NCBI RefSeq assembly: GCF_900186955.1 | Contig: NZ_LT906438.1 | Coordinates: forward strand, 1,674,001-1,738,000 | Source of the DNA: Bacillus pumilus | GTDB lineage: Bacteria; Bacillota; Bacilli; Bacillales; Bacillaceae | Reading direction: 5' to 3' | Length of the DNA stretch: 64,000 nt | Part shown: piece by piece, positions 8,907-19,860 of the stretch | Layout of the letters: each line of letters begins with the position of its first letter | Numbering within the stretch: the stretch's first letter is position 1 | Notes under the pieces: generated by a model | Database searches by the model: none | The model's input: the letters and a program-made list of their open reading frames with translations, nothing else | Told to the model about the DNA's origin: nothing | Program-made: the position numbers and the translations under genes

Positions 8907-9974
8907 ATGTGTGGAACGATGAAAGCAATTGTTAAAAAAGAAAGCGCTTACGGAGCGGTGCTGATGGAGATGCCGATTCCAGAAATCAATGATCATGAAG
9001 TATTGATTCAGGTGAAAGCCACTTCGATATGCGGAACAGACGTGCATATTTACAATTGGGATGACTGGGCAAAGGGAAGAGTTAAAGCGCCCTACATTTT
9101 TGGACATGAATTTACAGGGGAAGTTGTCAAGACGGGGAAACAAGTCTCACGTGCAAAAGTAGGGGATTTTGTATCGGCAGAGACACATGTTGTATGTAAT
9201 CAGTGCTCTATGTGTTTAACAGGTCAACAGCACTTGTGCAATGAAACGAAAATTTTAGGAGTAGACATTGACGGCTGTTTTGCTGAATATGTCAAAGTAC
9301 CTGAACAAAATGTGTGGCACAATCCAGCTCAAATGCCAGTAGAGCTTGCGTCTATTCAAGAGCCGCTTGGCAATGCGGTTCATACAGTGCTGCACACACC
9401 TGTTTCAGGTAAGTCAGTGGCGATTTTTGGCTGCGGACCAATCGGTTTAATGGCGATCGCCGTCGCGAAAGCTTCCGGTGCTGTCCAAGTGTTTGCTGTC
9501 GATCAAAACGAATACAGGCTGAATCTTGCCCGGGAAATGGGAGCAGACCATATCGTGGATATTGGAAAAGATGATCCTGTTGAGGTGATTAAGCAGTTCA
9601 CGCGGATGGAGGGGGCAGATGTGATATGCGAGATGTCAGGACATCCAGTTGCCATTAATCAAGCTCTCGAAGCTTGTGCAAATGGAGGGAAAATCAATAT
9701 ACTAAGCTTGCCAGAACGACCAGTGACAATTGACATTACGAATCAAATTGTTTTTAGGGGATTAACCGTGCAAGGGATCACGGGGAGAAAAATGTTTGAA
9801 ACGTGGCGTCAAGTATCTGAGTTATTAAGAACAAATACCATCGATGTCAAGCCAGTTGTCACCCATACACTACCATTTGAACAGTTCGAAAAGGGATTTG
9901 AACTCATGAGAAATGGGATGTGCGGAAAGGTCGTACTGATGATGCCATCAAATCAAAGGGGGAAGAAAGGATGA
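8907..9974 (+). CDS. tdh: L-threonine 3-dehydrogenase
   Basis: This zinc-dependent medium-chain dehydrogenase oxidises threonine to 2-amino-3-ketobutyrate with NAD, the first step of the threonine-to-glycine route completed by Kbl. Visible features are the catalytic-zinc region SICGTDVHIYNWD and GHEFTGEV, a four-cysteine structural-zinc loop (CNQCSMCLTGQQHLC), and the Rossmann motif GCGPIGLMA. I chose ATG 8907 (355 aa) because AAAGGGG lies nine bases upstream; a TTG nine bases earlier also opens the frame but overlaps that site. Its stop overlaps the kbl start in ATGA, so the two are translationally coupled. Confidence 0.97.
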   Translation: MCGTMKAIVKKESAYGAVLMEMPIPEINDHEVLIQVKATSICGTDVHIYNWDDWAKGRVKAPYIFGHEFTGEVVKTGKQVSRAKVGDFVSAETHVVCNQCSMCLTGQQHLCNETKILGVDIDGCFAEYVKVPEQNVWHNPAQMPVELASIQEPLGNAVHTVLHTPVSGKSVAIFGCGPIGLMAIAVAKASGAVQVFAVDQNEYRLNLAREMGADHIVDIGKDDPVEVIKQFTRMEGADVICEMSGHPVAINQALEACANGGKINILSLPERPVTIDITNQIVFRGLTVQGITGRKMFETWRQVSELLRTNTIDVKPVVTHTLPFEQFEKGFELMRNGMCGKVVLMMPSNQRGKKG

Positions 9975-11149
9975 AAGAATTCACGTATTTACAAGATGAA
10001 CTGGAAACAATGAAGCAGCAAGGCACTCACCAAACATTGAAAGAGATTGACTCAAAACAATCATCCACTGTGACATTAAATGAACAACCTGTCATACAGC
10101 TCTCCTCAAATAACTACTTAGGCCTCACCTCACATCCAAGGCTGATGAAAGCGGCAAAAGAGGCCATTGATGAATTCGGTGCTGGTACGGGGTCGGTACG
10201 AACGATCGCTGGCACAATGACGATGCACGAACGTCTTGAAAAAAAGCTCGCTGCATTTAAAAAGACCGAGGCAGCCCTTGTATTCCAATCAGGCTTTACG
10301 ACCAATCAAGGGGTCTTATCAAGTATCCTGACAAAAGATGATATTGTGATTTCAGATGAACTGAATCATGCCTCAATCATTGACGGCATTCGGTTAACAA
10401 AAGCAGATAAAAAAGTATATGGTCATTCCAATATGGAAGAGCTTGAGAAAATTTTAAAGAAATCTATGAATTACCGCGTTCGTCTCATCGTCACAGACGG
10501 TGTGTTCTCGATGGATGGAGATATTGCGCCACTTCCTGAGATTGTCAGGCTCGCAGAAGCATATGATGCATTTGTGATGGTAGACGATGCACATGCCTCG
10601 GGCGTGCTTGGTGAAAATGGCCGCGGGACAGTCAACCATTTTAAACTCGACGGCAGAGTGCATATTCAGGTTGGGACACTTAGTAAGGCTGTCGGAGTGC
10701 TCGGCGGCTATGTAGCGGGATCAGCCGTTTTGATTGATTATTTAAAGCATAAAGCAAGACCGTTTTTATTCAGCACCTCACATCCGCCAGCTGTGACTAG
10801 AGCGTGTGAAGAAGCGATTGAAGTGCTGTTAGACGAACCAGAGCGAATTAGCACGCTCTGGGAAAACGCCGCCTATTTCAAAGAAAAAGTCGTCAGCCTT
10901 GGATTTCAAGTTGCTCCGACAGAAACACCCATTATTCCAATTATGATTGGAGACGAAGCTCTTACGTTTCGCTTTTCAAAGGCTTTAATAGACCGAGGCG
11001 TGTTTGCCCAGGGCATCGCTTTCCCAACTGTAGCAAAAGGAAAAGCGAGAATTAGAGCCATCATCACAGCAGAGCACACAAAAGAAGAGCTTGACCGTGC
11101 ACTGACGATCATCGAAGAAGAAGCAAAAAAACTGAACATACTTGATTGA
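9971..11149 (+). CDS. kbl: Glycine C-acetyltransferase (2-amino-3-ketobutyrate CoA ligase)
   Basis: This PLP enzyme of the alpha-oxoamine synthase family cleaves 2-amino-3-ketobutyrate with CoA to glycine and acetyl-CoA. It is 392 aa from ATG 9971, which overlaps the tdh stop by four bases (ATGA); RBS GGAAGAAAGG lies inside the tdh end. The PLP lysine is in GTLSKAVGVLGGY, with DDAHASGVLG and NHASIIDGIR as further family motifs. The frame continues upstream to 9920 but that part overlaps tdh and has no counterpart in the family. Confidence 0.98.
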   Translation: MKEFTYLQDELETMKQQGTHQTLKEIDSKQSSTVTLNEQPVIQLSSNNYLGLTSHPRLMKAAKEAIDEFGAGTGSVRTIAGTMTMHERLEKKLAAFKKTEAALVFQSGFTTNQGVLSSILTKDDIVISDELNHASIIDGIRLTKADKKVYGHSNMEELEKILKKSMNYRVRLIVTDGVFSMDGDIAPLPEIVRLAEAYDAFVMVDDAHASGVLGENGRGTVNHFKLDGRVHIQVGTLSKAVGVLGGYVAGSAVLIDYLKHKARPFLFSTSHPPAVTRACEEAIEVLLDEPERISTLWENAAYFKEKVVSLGFQVAPTETPIIPIMIGDEALTFRFSKALIDRGVFAQGIAFPTVAKGKARIRAIITAEHTKEELDRALTIIEEEAKKLNILD

Positions 11150-11173
11150 GAGAGCGCAGGCTCTCTTTTTTTT
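11149..11173 (+). terminator. kbl terminator
   Basis: AGAGAGC-GCAG-GCTCTCT followed by eight Ts, overlapping the last base of the stop codon. Confidence 0.88.
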
Positions 11174-11248
11174 GCACTATTCTTTCCATATTTCATCAAA
11201 TCTACCGTTTGTTATGTATAATGTATGTAAAAAGATCTATTGAGGTAA

Positions 11249-12367
11249 GTGGTGAGACAAATGTTATTTAATAAAGAAAATTTTTATGAGCAATTTTTAG
11301 ATTATAAGAACAAAGGGAGAACAGATAAGAATCACCCTTTTCACAACATGTTTAATAAAGAAATCCCAAACAACATTCGTTATGAATTAGAAAAACGTCA
11401 TATGAGGAATTTGGATAGGATCGATATTAAAGCATCTACAGGAAATGGAAAAGTTGCAGAATCTATTTGGATAGCATTTCTAGATCAGCTATTAACAAAG
11501 AATCAAAAAACTAATAAAACAACAACACAAAAAGGATTATATATAGTTATTTTATTCGCTAATAACGGCAAAGACTTTTATTTATCGATTGGATTAGGTA
11601 CTGAAAATTTATCTCTCAAAAAGATTAAATATGAAGCCGAAGTTTGGCGAGAACGACTAATACCACAATTGGAGAGTAGTCCTAATTTAAAAGGATTTGA
11701 AATAGGTGATTTTTACCTAGGAGAATCTGATAGGCCAATAAAGTACGCAGCAGGTTCATTGGTTTTTAAAAGGTATAATATCAATACATTTAATCAACAA
11801 AGATTTTTAAAGGATATATATAACTTGAATGAATTCTTTTACGATTTTATTTTCGAAATTTATTCGAGTCCTGATCTTTTTATAGACACAAAAATTAAAA
11901 AGAGTATAAAACGAAAAAGAATCATTCATAGAGATGTTTATAAACAATTAAGAGAAGAAAGAGCAAAGCAAAACGAAGAGACAGGTAGAATAGCAGAGAA
12001 ATTTGTTTATCGTAAGGAAGTAGAGCAATTAAAAGCAGTGGGTCGGGAACAATTAGCGGAAGCTGTCGATTGGGTGGCTGAGACGGAAGATGGTCATGGA
12101 TTTGATATCAAATCTTATTACCCCGATGGAAAAGAGAAGCTCATAGAAGTAAAAGGATCTAAACTGACTCACCAAGACTTTCCATTCTTCTTATCTGAAC
12201 AAGAAAGAATGGTAGCAGAAGAGGAAAAAGAATCATATGTGATTACTTTAGTTGAGAGTGTCGGGACACAGCATATGAAGATTGTCAAAGAAATACAAAA
12301 CCCTTTAGGTAAAGACGATCTACATCTGAAACCTACTCAATATTCATGCAAAATTCGTGTGGATTGA
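11249..12367 (+). CDS. McrB-N-like (DUF3578) plus DUF3883 putative restriction-type nuclease
   Basis: This 372-aa protein is unlike its neighbours in being AT-rich, and it interrupts the kbl-miaB junction conserved in B. subtilis. Residues about 30-215 resemble the DUF3578/MrcB N-terminal region (ASTGNGKVAESIWIAFLD, then GLYIVILFANNGKDFYLSIG). Residues about 240-370 look like DUF3883, a PD-(D/E)xK-type fold: ETGRIAEKFVY, GFDI with D286, and LIEVKG with E300 and K302 as candidate metal ligands. A DNA-recognition plus nuclease arrangement suggests phage or foreign-DNA defence, but no methylase or GTPase partner is adjacent. The start is uncertain: GTG 11249, GTG 11252 (best spacing from TGAGG) or ATG 11261. 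Confidence 0.72.
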   Translation: MVRQMLFNKENFYEQFLDYKNKGRTDKNHPFHNMFNKEIPNNIRYELEKRHMRNLDRIDIKASTGNGKVAESIWIAFLDQLLTKNQKTNKTTTQKGLYIVILFANNGKDFYLSIGLGTENLSLKKIKYEAEVWRERLIPQLESSPNLKGFEIGDFYLGESDRPIKYAAGSLVFKRYNINTFNQQRFLKDIYNLNEFFYDFIFEIYSSPDLFIDTKIKKSIKRKRIIHRDVYKQLREERAKQNEETGRIAEKFVYRKEVEQLKAVGREQLAEAVDWVAETEDGHGFDIKSYYPDGKEKLIEVKGSKLTHQDFPFFLSEQERMVAEEEKESYVITLVESVGTQHMKIVKEIQNPLGKDDLHLKPTQYSCKIRVD

Positions 12368-12457
12368 AAAGTGGTGGCACGTATGAATTTATTTTCAATT
12401 CATCACAAAATAGTCTATACTGTAGGGTGGAGCTTGGTTTGAAAGGAGTACAAATTC

Positions 12458-13984
12458 ATGAATGAAGAGCAGAGAAAAGCGAGCGGACAAGTAAGTTCAT
12501 CGGACAAAAAATCCGAGAAGGACTATAGCCAGTATTTTGAAGCTGTGTACATCCCGCCTTCCTTAAAAGATGCAAAAAAACGGGGTAAAGAAGAAGTCGA
12601 ATACAATCAATTTCAAATTGACGAGCGTTTTCAAGGGTTAGGAAACGGGCGCAAGTTTTATATTCGCACATATGGCTGTCAAATGAATGAGCATGACACA
12701 GAAGTGATGGCTGGTATTTTTATGGCGCTTGGTTATGAACCGACAAACTCAACGGAAGATGCAAATGTCATCTTATTAAACACTTGTGCAATTCGTGAGA
12801 ATGCGGAAAACAAAGTGTTCGGAGAGCTTGGTCATTTAAAAGCATTAAAGCGTGAAAAGCCAGATTTAATTTTAGGTGTCTGCGGATGTATGTCTCAAGA
12901 GGAATCTGTCGTCAAGCGTATTTTGAAGAAACATCCATTTGTTGATTTGATTTTCGGTACACACAACATTCACCGCCTGCCAGAGCTGTTATCTGAATGC
13001 TATCTTTCAAAAGAAATGGTCATTGAGGTTTGGTCAAAAGAAGGCGATGTCATTGAAAACCTTCCGAGAGCCCGCCAAGGAAAAATTAAGGGCTGGGTGA
13101 ATATTATGTACGGTTGTGATAAATTCTGTACATACTGTATCGTCCCTTACACGCGCGGTAAGGAAAGAAGTCGCCGCCCTGACGAAATTATTCAAGAGGT
13201 CAGACGTTTAGCGGCAGAAGGATATAAGGAAATTACCCTTCTTGGTCAAAACGTAAATGCGTATGGAAAAGATTTTGAAGACATGGAATATGGTCTTGGA
13301 CACTTGATGGATGAGCTACGTAAAATCGATATTCCGCGTATCCGTTTTACAACAAGCCACCCGCGTGACTTTGACGATCACTTAATTGAAGTGCTTGCTA
13401 AGGGTGGGAACCTTCTCGATCATATTCATTTGCCAGTTCAATCAGGCAGTTCTTCTGTCTTGAAGCTTATGGCGAGAAAATATGACCGTGAGCGTTACCT
13501 TGATCTTGTGCGCAAAATCAAAGAAGCGATGCCAAATGCTTCATTAACAACGGATATTATTGTTGGGTTCCCAAATGAGACAGATGAGCAGTTTGAAGAA
13601 ACACTTTCCCTCTATCGCGAGGTTGAGTTTGACGCTGCTTATACGTTCATTTACTCTCCAAGAGAAGGAACACCAGCAGCGAAAATGCAAGACAACGTGC
13701 CAATGCATGTGAAAAAAGAACGTCTGCAGCGCCTGAATGCCCTCGTGAATGAAATTTCTGCGAAAAAAATGAAGGAATATGAAGGGCAGACTGTCGAAGT
13801 ATTAGTAGAGGGTGAAAGTAAAAACAACCCTGAAATCCTAGCCGGATATACAAGTAAAAGCAAGCTTGTGAATTTTAAAGCACCAAAAGAAGCTATTGGC
13901 AACATCGTCAAAGTGAAAATCACACAAGCCAAAACTTGGTCTCTTGACGGAGAAATGGTTGGAGAAGCTATCGAGGTGAATTAA
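12458..13984 (+). CDS. miaB: tRNA-2-methylthio-N6-dimethylallyladenosine synthase MiaB
   Basis: This radical-SAM methylthiotransferase adds the 2-methylthio group to i6A37 of tRNAs reading UNN codons, acting after MiaA, which is also encoded in this window. At 508 aa it has the usual Bacillus length. The N-terminal UPF0004 domain has the first cluster cysteines ([27 protein letters not shown]). The radical-SAM motif CDKFCTYC places cysteines at 220, 224 and 227. A C-terminal TRAM domain ends the protein. RBS GAAAGGAG precedes ATG. It is one base from ymcA, so the two form an operon. Confidence 0.97.
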   Translation: MNEEQRKASGQVSSSDKKSEKDYSQYFEAVYIPPSLKDAKKRGKEEVEYNQFQIDERFQGLGNGRKFYIRTYGCQMNEHDTEVMAGIFMALGYEPTNSTEDANVILLNTCAIRENAENKVFGELGHLKALKREKPDLILGVCGCMSQEESVVKRILKKHPFVDLIFGTHNIHRLPELLSECYLSKEMVIEVWSKEGDVIENLPRARQGKIKGWVNIMYGCDKFCTYCIVPYTRGKERSRRPDEIIQEVRRLAAEGYKEITLLGQNVNAYGKDFEDMEYGLGHLMDELRKIDIPRIRFTTSHPRDFDDHLIEVLAKGGNLLDHIHLPVQSGSSSVLKLMARKYDRERYLDLVRKIKEAMPNASLTTDIIVGFPNETDEQFEETLSLYREVEFDAAYTFIYSPREGTPAAKMQDNVPMHVKKERLQRLNALVNEISAKKMKEYEGQTVEVLVEGESKNNPEILAGYTSKSKLVNFKAPKEAIGNIVKVKITQAKTWSLDGEMVGEAIEVN

Positions 13985-13985
13985 A

Positions 13986-14420
13986 ATGACGCTTTATTCA
14001 AAAAAAGAGATTGTCGAGCGCGCAAGAGAGCTCGCTAAAATGATTTCTGAAACAGAAGAAGTTGATTTCTTCAAAAAAGCAGAAGCGCAAATCAATGAAA
14101 ATACAAAAATTTCAACGATTATTAATCAAATTAAGGCGCTTCAAAAACAAGCTGTGAATTTAAAGCATTACGGCAAACATGAAGCCTTAAAGCAAGTCGA
14201 AGAAAAAATCGATGCCCTGCAAGAAGAACTGGATGAAATTCCAGTGATTCAAGAATTCAAAGAATCACAAGTGGAAGTCAATTCCCTGCTTCAGCTCGTA
14301 GCGCATACGATTTCTAATCAAGTAACAGATGAAATCATTCTTTCAACCGGCGGTGACCTCTTATTAGGAGAAACCGGTTCAAAAGTGAAAAACTCATCAC
14401 CAAGTTGCTCCATTAAATGA
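13986..14420 (+). CDS. ymcA: RicA (YmcA), component of the RNase Y-associated RicAFT complex
   Basis: This is a 144-aa all-helical YlbF/YmcA-family protein. With YlbF and YaaT it forms the RicAFT complex that binds Fe-S clusters and steers RNase Y cleavage, affecting competence, biofilm and sporulation in B. subtilis. The C-terminal cysteine (in SPSCSIK) corresponds to a cluster-ligand region in this family. It begins one base after the miaB stop and ends at a strong terminator. The target enzyme gene, rny, is in the same window. Confidence 0.95.
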   Translation: MTLYSKKEIVERARELAKMISETEEVDFFKKAEAQINENTKISTIINQIKALQKQAVNLKHYGKHEALKQVEEKIDALQEELDEIPVIQEFKESQVEVNSLLQLVAHTISNQVTDEIILSTGGDLLLGETGSKVKNSSPSCSIK

Positions 14421-14421
14421 G

Positions 14422-14447
14422 AAAACCCCGCAAATGCGGGGTTTTTT
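14422..14447 (+). terminator. miaB-ymcA terminator
   Basis: AAAACCCCGC-AAAT-GCGGGGTTTT with a T-run; a strong, symmetric Rho-independent terminator. Confidence 0.93.
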
Positions 14448-14561
14448 GTTTTGTTATCATCATTTTTTGAAAGAACAAAAATCACACTTCCCATTCTACT
14501 TCTTGTTTCGTCACCCCAAAATCTCTCACTCTCCAACTTTTCCAATTTTCAAGGCAAGTTT

Positions 14562-14651
14562 ATGGGCGACCATGCATACACTGAAACAGAAATGAATTTA
14601 ATTGAACATGAAGTTCAAAATCGTGACACACTAGACGAATGCCCAGCATAA
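14562..14651 (+). CDS. Possible 29-aa small protein upstream of cotE
   Basis: A short frame from ATG 14562 encodes [20 protein letters not shown] followed by RDTLDECPA, an acidic hydrophilic peptide. AAGG lies seven bases before the ATG, a modest ribosome-binding site. The frame stays open upstream to 14451 but that part overlaps the region just past the ymcA terminator. It ends 34 bp before cotE, within the stretch where cotE promoters should lie. It may be an unannotated small protein or chance. Confidence 0.3.
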   Translation: MGDHAYTETEMNLIEHEVQNRDTLDECPA

Positions 14652-14685
14652 GATAAAACGATCAAGAACAAGGAGGCATGCCGGA

Positions 14686-15231
14686 ATGTCTGAATACAGA
14701 GAAATTATTACAAAAGCGGTGGTTGCAAAAGGGAGGAAATTCACCCAAAGCACTCACACCATTTCTCCATCGCAAAAACCAACCAGCATCCTAGGTGGTT
14801 GGATCATTAATCATAAGTATGATGCTGAAAAGGTCGGTAAAACTGTTGAGATTGAAGGAACCTTTGATATTAACGTATGGTATTCTTACGCTGATAACAC
14901 AAAAACAGAAGTCGTCACAGAACGGGTGAAATATGTAGACATCATCAAACTAAGATATAAAGATAAAAATTTCCTTGATGATGAGCACGAAGTGATTGCA
15001 AAAGTGCTGCAGCAGCCGAATTGTCTAGAAGTGACCATTTCTCCAAACGGCAATAAAATTATCGTTCAGGCAGAGCGTGAATTCATTGCTGAAGTGGTAG
15101 GAGAAACAAAAATTGTTGTAGAGGTCAATTCAAGCTGGAAAGAAAAAGATGATCATGAGTGGGAAGAAGAGGTGGATGAGGAGTTAGAGGATATTCATCC
15201 AGAATTCCTAGCGGGTGATCCAGAAGAGTAA
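14686..15231 (+). CDS. cotE: Spore coat morphogenetic protein CotE
   Basis: CotE is the morphogenetic protein that assembles the outer coat around the forespore. The 181-aa length equals that of B. subtilis. The N-terminus ([20 protein letters not shown]) and the strongly acidic C-terminal tail ([18 protein letters not shown]), which in B. subtilis is used for client binding, are conserved. The start ATG follows AAGGAGGCATGCCGGA. It lies between miaB-ymcA and mutSL, the conserved position. Confidence 0.98.
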   Translation: MSEYREIITKAVVAKGRKFTQSTHTISPSQKPTSILGGWIINHKYDAEKVGKTVEIEGTFDINVWYSYADNTKTEVVTERVKYVDIIKLRYKDKNFLDDEHEVIAKVLQQPNCLEVTISPNGNKIIVQAEREFIAEVVGETKIVVEVNSSWKEKDDHEWEEEVDEELEDIHPEFLAGDPEE

Positions 15232-15237
15232 TTGATG

Positions 15238-15267
15238 ACTAGGGCGCATATCCCCCTAGTTTTTTTG
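15238..15267 (+). terminator. cotE terminator
   Basis: ACTAGGG and CCCTAGT enclose a 9-nt loop and are followed by seven Ts. Confidence 0.88.
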
Positions 15268-15300
15268 TGTCCTATCTAGGAGAAAAAAGGTGATTTTTTA

Positions 15301-15309
15301 TGCTATAAT
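15301..15309 (+). promoter_or_regulatory. Extended -10 promoter of mutSL
   Basis: TGCTATAAT is a perfect TGn plus TATAAT extended -10, 47 bp before the mutS start. No good -35 is seen at 17 bp, which is common for extended -10 promoters. Confidence 0.7.
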
Positions 15310-15355
15310 GAAAGATGGTATGAATTCGAATGTAATATAGTGAGGGATTAGAAAT

Positions 15356-17931
15356 ATGGCAAGTTATACGCCCATGATACAGCAATATTTAAAAATCAAG
15401 GCAGAGTATCAAGATGCCTTTTTATTTTTTCGCTTAGGCGATTTTTATGAAATGTTTTTTGATGACGCAAAAGAAGCGTCACAAGAATTAGAAATCACGC
15501 TAACAAGCAGAGATGGCGGGACCATACCAATGTGCGGTGTTCCTTATCATTCTGCTTCTGCATACATAGAACAATTGATTTCAAAAGGCTACAAGGTCGC
15601 GATTTGTGAGCAGGTGGAAGATCCTAAAACGGCAAAAGGTGTAGTCAAAAGAGAAGTCGTTCAACTCATTACACCAGGTACGGTGATGGATGGTAAAGCT
15701 TAAGTGAAAATGAAAACAACTTCATTGCCTCTGTGACAAAGTTTGAAAATGGATATGGACTTGCACTTTCCGATTTATCTACTGGTGAAAACATGGCGGC
15801 TTTCATTGATCGATTAGATGAAGTCGTGTCTGAAATTTATTCTGTCGGTGCAAAAGAAATTGTGGTGTCAAAGCAGCTGGATGAGGAAACAGTCAAGACC
15901 TTAAAGGATCGGTGCCAAGCGACCATTTCATACGAAGATAGTGATGAATTAATCGATGAAGCTGAGCGGCTCGTGTCCCGCCTGAGTGAGCAACTAAGAT
16001 CGGCCTTTTTGACATTATATGCTTATTTAAGAAGAACGCAAAAAAGAAGCCTCGATCACCTTCAGCAAGTTCAAGTGTTTGAGCTCGAACAAACAATGAA
16101 AATTGATCTTTACTCAAAACGAAATCTTGAATTAACAGAGACGATCCGCTCAAAAAGCAAGAAGGGTTCTTTGTTATGGCTGTTAGATGAAACAAAAACA
16201 GCGATGGGTGGAAGGCTGCTCAAGCAATGGATCGACCGGCCGTTAATTCGTCTTTCGCACATTAAAGAACGCCAGGAAATGGTGCAAATTCTCATGGACC
16301 ATCTCTTTGAACGAGAGGACCTGCGTGAACGGTTAAAGCAAGTATATGATCTCGAACGTTTAGCGGGCCGCGTCGCATTTGGCAACGTAAATGCCCGTGA
16401 TCTCATTCAGTTAAAGGAATCCTTAAAACAAGTACCAGCCATTAAAGAGCTTGTGCACTCACTGCCAGAGGAAATGGCGAAATCAAGAGCGAATGATATT
16501 GATCCTTGTGATGATTTACTGGATTTATTAGAAGATGCGCTATATGAAAATCCGCCAATGACGCTAAAAGAAGGCAATTTGATTAAAGACGGCTACAATG
16601 CAAAATTAGATGAATACCGTGATGCCAGCCGAAATGGGAAGGACTGGATTGCACGGCTAGAACAGCAAGAAAGAGAATATACAGGTATTCGCTCTTTAAA
16701 AGTCGGGTTTAATAAAGTATTTGGTTATTATATTGAAGTGACACGAGCGAATACGCATTTGCTGGAGGAAGGGCGTTATGAAAGAAAACAAACGCTCGCC
16801 AATGCAGAGCGGTATATTACACCTGAATTGAAAGAAAAAGAAGCGCTGATTCTTGAGGCAGAATCAAATATTAGCGAACTGGAATATGAACTATTCGCAG
16901 CTCTCAGAGAACAAGTGAAAGTCTATATTCCGAGATTACAGCTGCTCGCAAAACAAATGAGTGAGCTGGACGCTCTCCAATGCTTTGCGACTGTCAGTGA
17001 AAAACGCCGTTATATCCGTCCAGAATTCTCAGAGGATGAGGTAGATGTCATAGATGGTCGTCACCCAGTCGTTGAAAAAGTGATGGATCACCAGGAGTAT
17101 GTACCAAATGACTGCCATATGGGAAATGGCCGGCAAACCTTACTCATTACTGGGCCAAATATGTCAGGGAAAAGTACGTATATGAGACAAATGGCGCTTA
17201 TCTCCATTCTTGCGCAAATTGGCTGCTTTGTGCCGGCATCGAAGGCGACTCTTCCGATCTTTGACCAAATCTTTACACGCATTGGGGCGGCAGATGATTT
17301 GATTTCTGGTCAGAGTACTTTTATGGTAGAGATGCTCGAAGCAAAAAATGCGATGGTGCATGCAACGAAAAACAGCTTGATTTTATTTGATGAAATTGGA
17401 CGCGGGACAAGCACCTATGATGGAATGGCTCTTGCGCAGGCGATCATTGAATTTGTTCACGATCATATTGGTGCCAAAACGCTTTTTTCCACACATTATC
17501 ACGAGCTGACAGTTCTTGAATCTCAATTAAGCGAGCTGAAAAATGTCCATGTACGTGCTGAAGAGCATGAGGGCACGGTCGTTTTCTTACATCAAATCAA
17601 AGAGGGTGCAGCTGATAAAAGCTATGGTATTCATGTAGCGCAGCTTGCTGAATTGCCTGATGCGATCATCGATAGGGCCCAGACCATTTTGACGGAGCTT
17701 GAGAGCGGATCACATGAAGTGACCCCGCACGTATCTGCAGCTCCAAAAACAGAAAAGGCAGAGGAAAAGCAACAGCTTTCTTTCTTTGAAGTAGAAGAAA
17801 AACCGCAAACCAAACCAGTTCTAAAACAGAAAGATCAAGCGGTGATCGAGGAATTAAAGTCATTCAATCTAATGGATATGACTCCGCTCGAAGCGATGAC
17901 TAAGCTATATGAATTGCAAAAGAAATTATAA
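15356..17931 (+). pseudogene. mutS: DNA mismatch repair protein MutS, broken by a one-base frameshift
   Basis: The frame from ATG 15356 gives the MutS mismatch-recognition N-terminus ([24 protein letters not shown]) but meets TAA at 15701-15703 after 115 aa. MutS continues without other damage in the next frame ([20 protein letters not shown]) to 17931. Restoring one T in GCTTAAGTG at 15700-15702 gives [11 protein letters not shown] and a continuous 858-aa protein, the normal length. The second part keeps the core, clamp and ATPase domains with Walker [22 protein letters not shown] and FSTHYHEL. Without correction the product lacks the Phe-x-Glu mismatch-reading domain. This is either a true mutator allele or a sequencing error. 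mutL follows 20 bp downstream. Confidence 0.93.
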
Positions 17932-17951
17932 TGTAAGGTGAGGTGAGCAAA

Positions 17952-19853
17952 ATGGCAAAGATTATTCAGTTATCCGATGACCTATCCAATAAAATTGCTG
18001 CAGGTGAAGTAGTCGAGCGTCCAGCTTCTGTCGTAAAAGAGCTTATGGAAAATGCAATTGATGCAAGCAGTACAGTGATTGAAATCGATGTAGAAGAAGC
18101 AGGTCTTTCCTCTATTAGAATGATTGATAATGGTGTTGGAATCGATGCTGAAGATTGTAAGCTCGCCTTTCAGCGCCATGCAACGAGTAAAATCAAAGAT
18201 GAAAATGACCTGTTCCGTGTCAGAACGCTCGGATTCAGGGGAGAGGCGCTGCCAAGTATCGCATCTGTCTCTCATCTAGAAATGAAAACAAGTACTGGTG
18301 AAGGAGCTGGAACGCACCTGGTGCTGCAAGGCGGAAAGATCATTTCAGAAAAAAAAACCTCTAGTCGCCGCGGTACCGAGATCGTCGTTACCAACTTATT
18401 TTACAATACACCGGCCCGCCTAAAATACATGAAAACCGTTCATACGGAGCTTGGCAATATATCAGATGTCGTCAATCGAATTGCGCTGGCTCACCCAGAA
18501 GTATCGATTCGCTTGCGTCATCAAGGAAAAGTCCTGCTTCAGACGAATGGAAACGGGGATGTGCGGCATGTGCTTGCGGCCATTTACGGAACAGCTGTTG
18601 CGAAAAAAATGGTGCCGCTTCACGTGCAATCACTTGATTTTGAAGTGAAAGGATATATCTCCTTGCCAGAAGTGACAAGGGCATCACGGAATTATATGTC
18701 TTCTGTTGTAAACGGCAGATATGTTAAGCATTTTCCGCTCGTGAAAGCGGTCCATGAAGGGTATCACACGCTGCTACCGATTGGCCGCCACCCGATTACA
18801 TTTATAGAGATGAAGATGGACCCCATTTTAGTGGATGTGAACGTTCATCCTTCGAAGCTTGAAGTGAGACTTAGTAAAGAGCAGGAACTTCATGAGTTAA
18901 TTAAGCAAGGAATTAAGGACGTATTTCAAAAGCAGCAGCTCATTCCAAGTGCTTCGGTGCCAAAGAAAGCACCAATGCCAGCGATCAAAAATGAGCAGCA
19001 ATCCTTAACCTTTGATGCGAAAAAAGGAAACACAAGCGAGGCGGAAACGCCGCTATCCTATCAGCCGGAGCCGCTCGAATCGGTCTTATATGAGACAAGC
19101 CATACCGAAGCATACGGAATGCCTAATCAAGAGAAGACGGAACCATCATCACCAGTATTTTATGAAGAAGCCTCATCTGAGCGAGTTCAGTTAGAGGAAT
19201 CCGCCGCTTCACTAGAATATGAAGAGTCAGAACTAAGAGAAGATGCTGCAGAAGCCATTTCAGAAAACGAACGCGTCCCTGTGATGTATCCCATCGGACA
19301 AATGCACGGCACATATATTTTGGCTCAAAATGAACGTGGGCTTTATATTATTGATCAGCATGCGGCCCAGGAGCGAATCAAGTATGAGTATTATCGTGAG
19401 AAGGTAGGAGAGATCAAACAGGAAGTGCAAGAAATGCTCGTCCCATTAACATTCCATTACTCGAAAAACGATATGCTGATTATTGAAGAGCATAAAGAGA
19501 TACTAACGAAAGTGGGTGTCTTCTTAGAGCCTTTCGGTTCAGGAAGCTACATTGTACGGTCGCATCCGCAGTGGTTTCCAAAAGGAGAAGAGGCTGAACT
19601 GATCGAAGAGATTATTGAGCAAGTGCTGGATGAGAAGCGTGTAGATATCAAAAAATTAAGAGAAGAAGCGGCGATTATGATGAGCTGTAAAGGCTCAATC
19701 AAAGCAAATCGTCATTTGCGAAATGATGAAATCAAAGCCCTATTAGATGAACTCAGGCAGACAAAGGACCCTTTCACTTGTCCGCACGGCCGGCCGATTA
19801 TCATTCATCACTCGACATATGAAATGGAGAAGATGTTTAAACGGGTCATGTGA
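17952..19853 (+). CDS. mutL: DNA mismatch repair protein MutL
   Basis: MutL couples mismatch recognition to strand removal. At 633 aa it has a GHKL ATPase N-domain ([38 protein letters not shown]), a variable acidic linker (about 330-430), and a C-terminal endonuclease domain. The endonuclease motif [12 protein letters not shown] and the C-terminal [12 protein letters not shown] and CPHGRP segments are present, so it should be a nicking-type MutL. I chose ATG 17952 (MAKIIQ), after AGGTGAG, over the in-frame GTG three codons upstream. It is in an operon with the frameshifted mutS. Confidence 0.97.
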   Translation: MAKIIQLSDDLSNKIAAGEVVERPASVVKELMENAIDASSTVIEIDVEEAGLSSIRMIDNGVGIDAEDCKLAFQRHATSKIKDENDLFRVRTLGFRGEALPSIASVSHLEMKTSTGEGAGTHLVLQGGKIISEKKTSSRRGTEIVVTNLFYNTPARLKYMKTVHTELGNISDVVNRIALAHPEVSIRLRHQGKVLLQTNGNGDVRHVLAAIYGTAVAKKMVPLHVQSLDFEVKGYISLPEVTRASRNYMSSVVNGRYVKHFPLVKAVHEGYHTLLPIGRHPITFIEMKMDPILVDVNVHPSKLEVRLSKEQELHELIKQGIKDVFQKQQLIPSASVPKKAPMPAIKNEQQSLTFDAKKGNTSEAETPLSYQPEPLESVLYETSHTEAYGMPNQEKTEPSSPVFYEEASSERVQLEESAASLEYEESELREDAAEAISENERVPVMYPIGQMHGTYILAQNERGLYIIDQHAAQERIKYEYYREKVGEIKQEVQEMLVPLTFHYSKNDMLIIEEHKEILTKVGVFLEPFGSGSYIVRSHPQWFPKGEEAELIEEIIEQVLDEKRVDIKKLREEAAIMMSCKGSIKANRHLRNDEIKALLDELRQTKDPFTCPHGRPIIIHHSTYEMEKMFKRVM

Positions 19854-19860
19854 TCAAATA

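Noticed and set aside
14318..14545. 75-codon minus-strand open frame after ymcA
   Set aside because: It covers the end of ymcA and its terminator in antisense, with no start signals.
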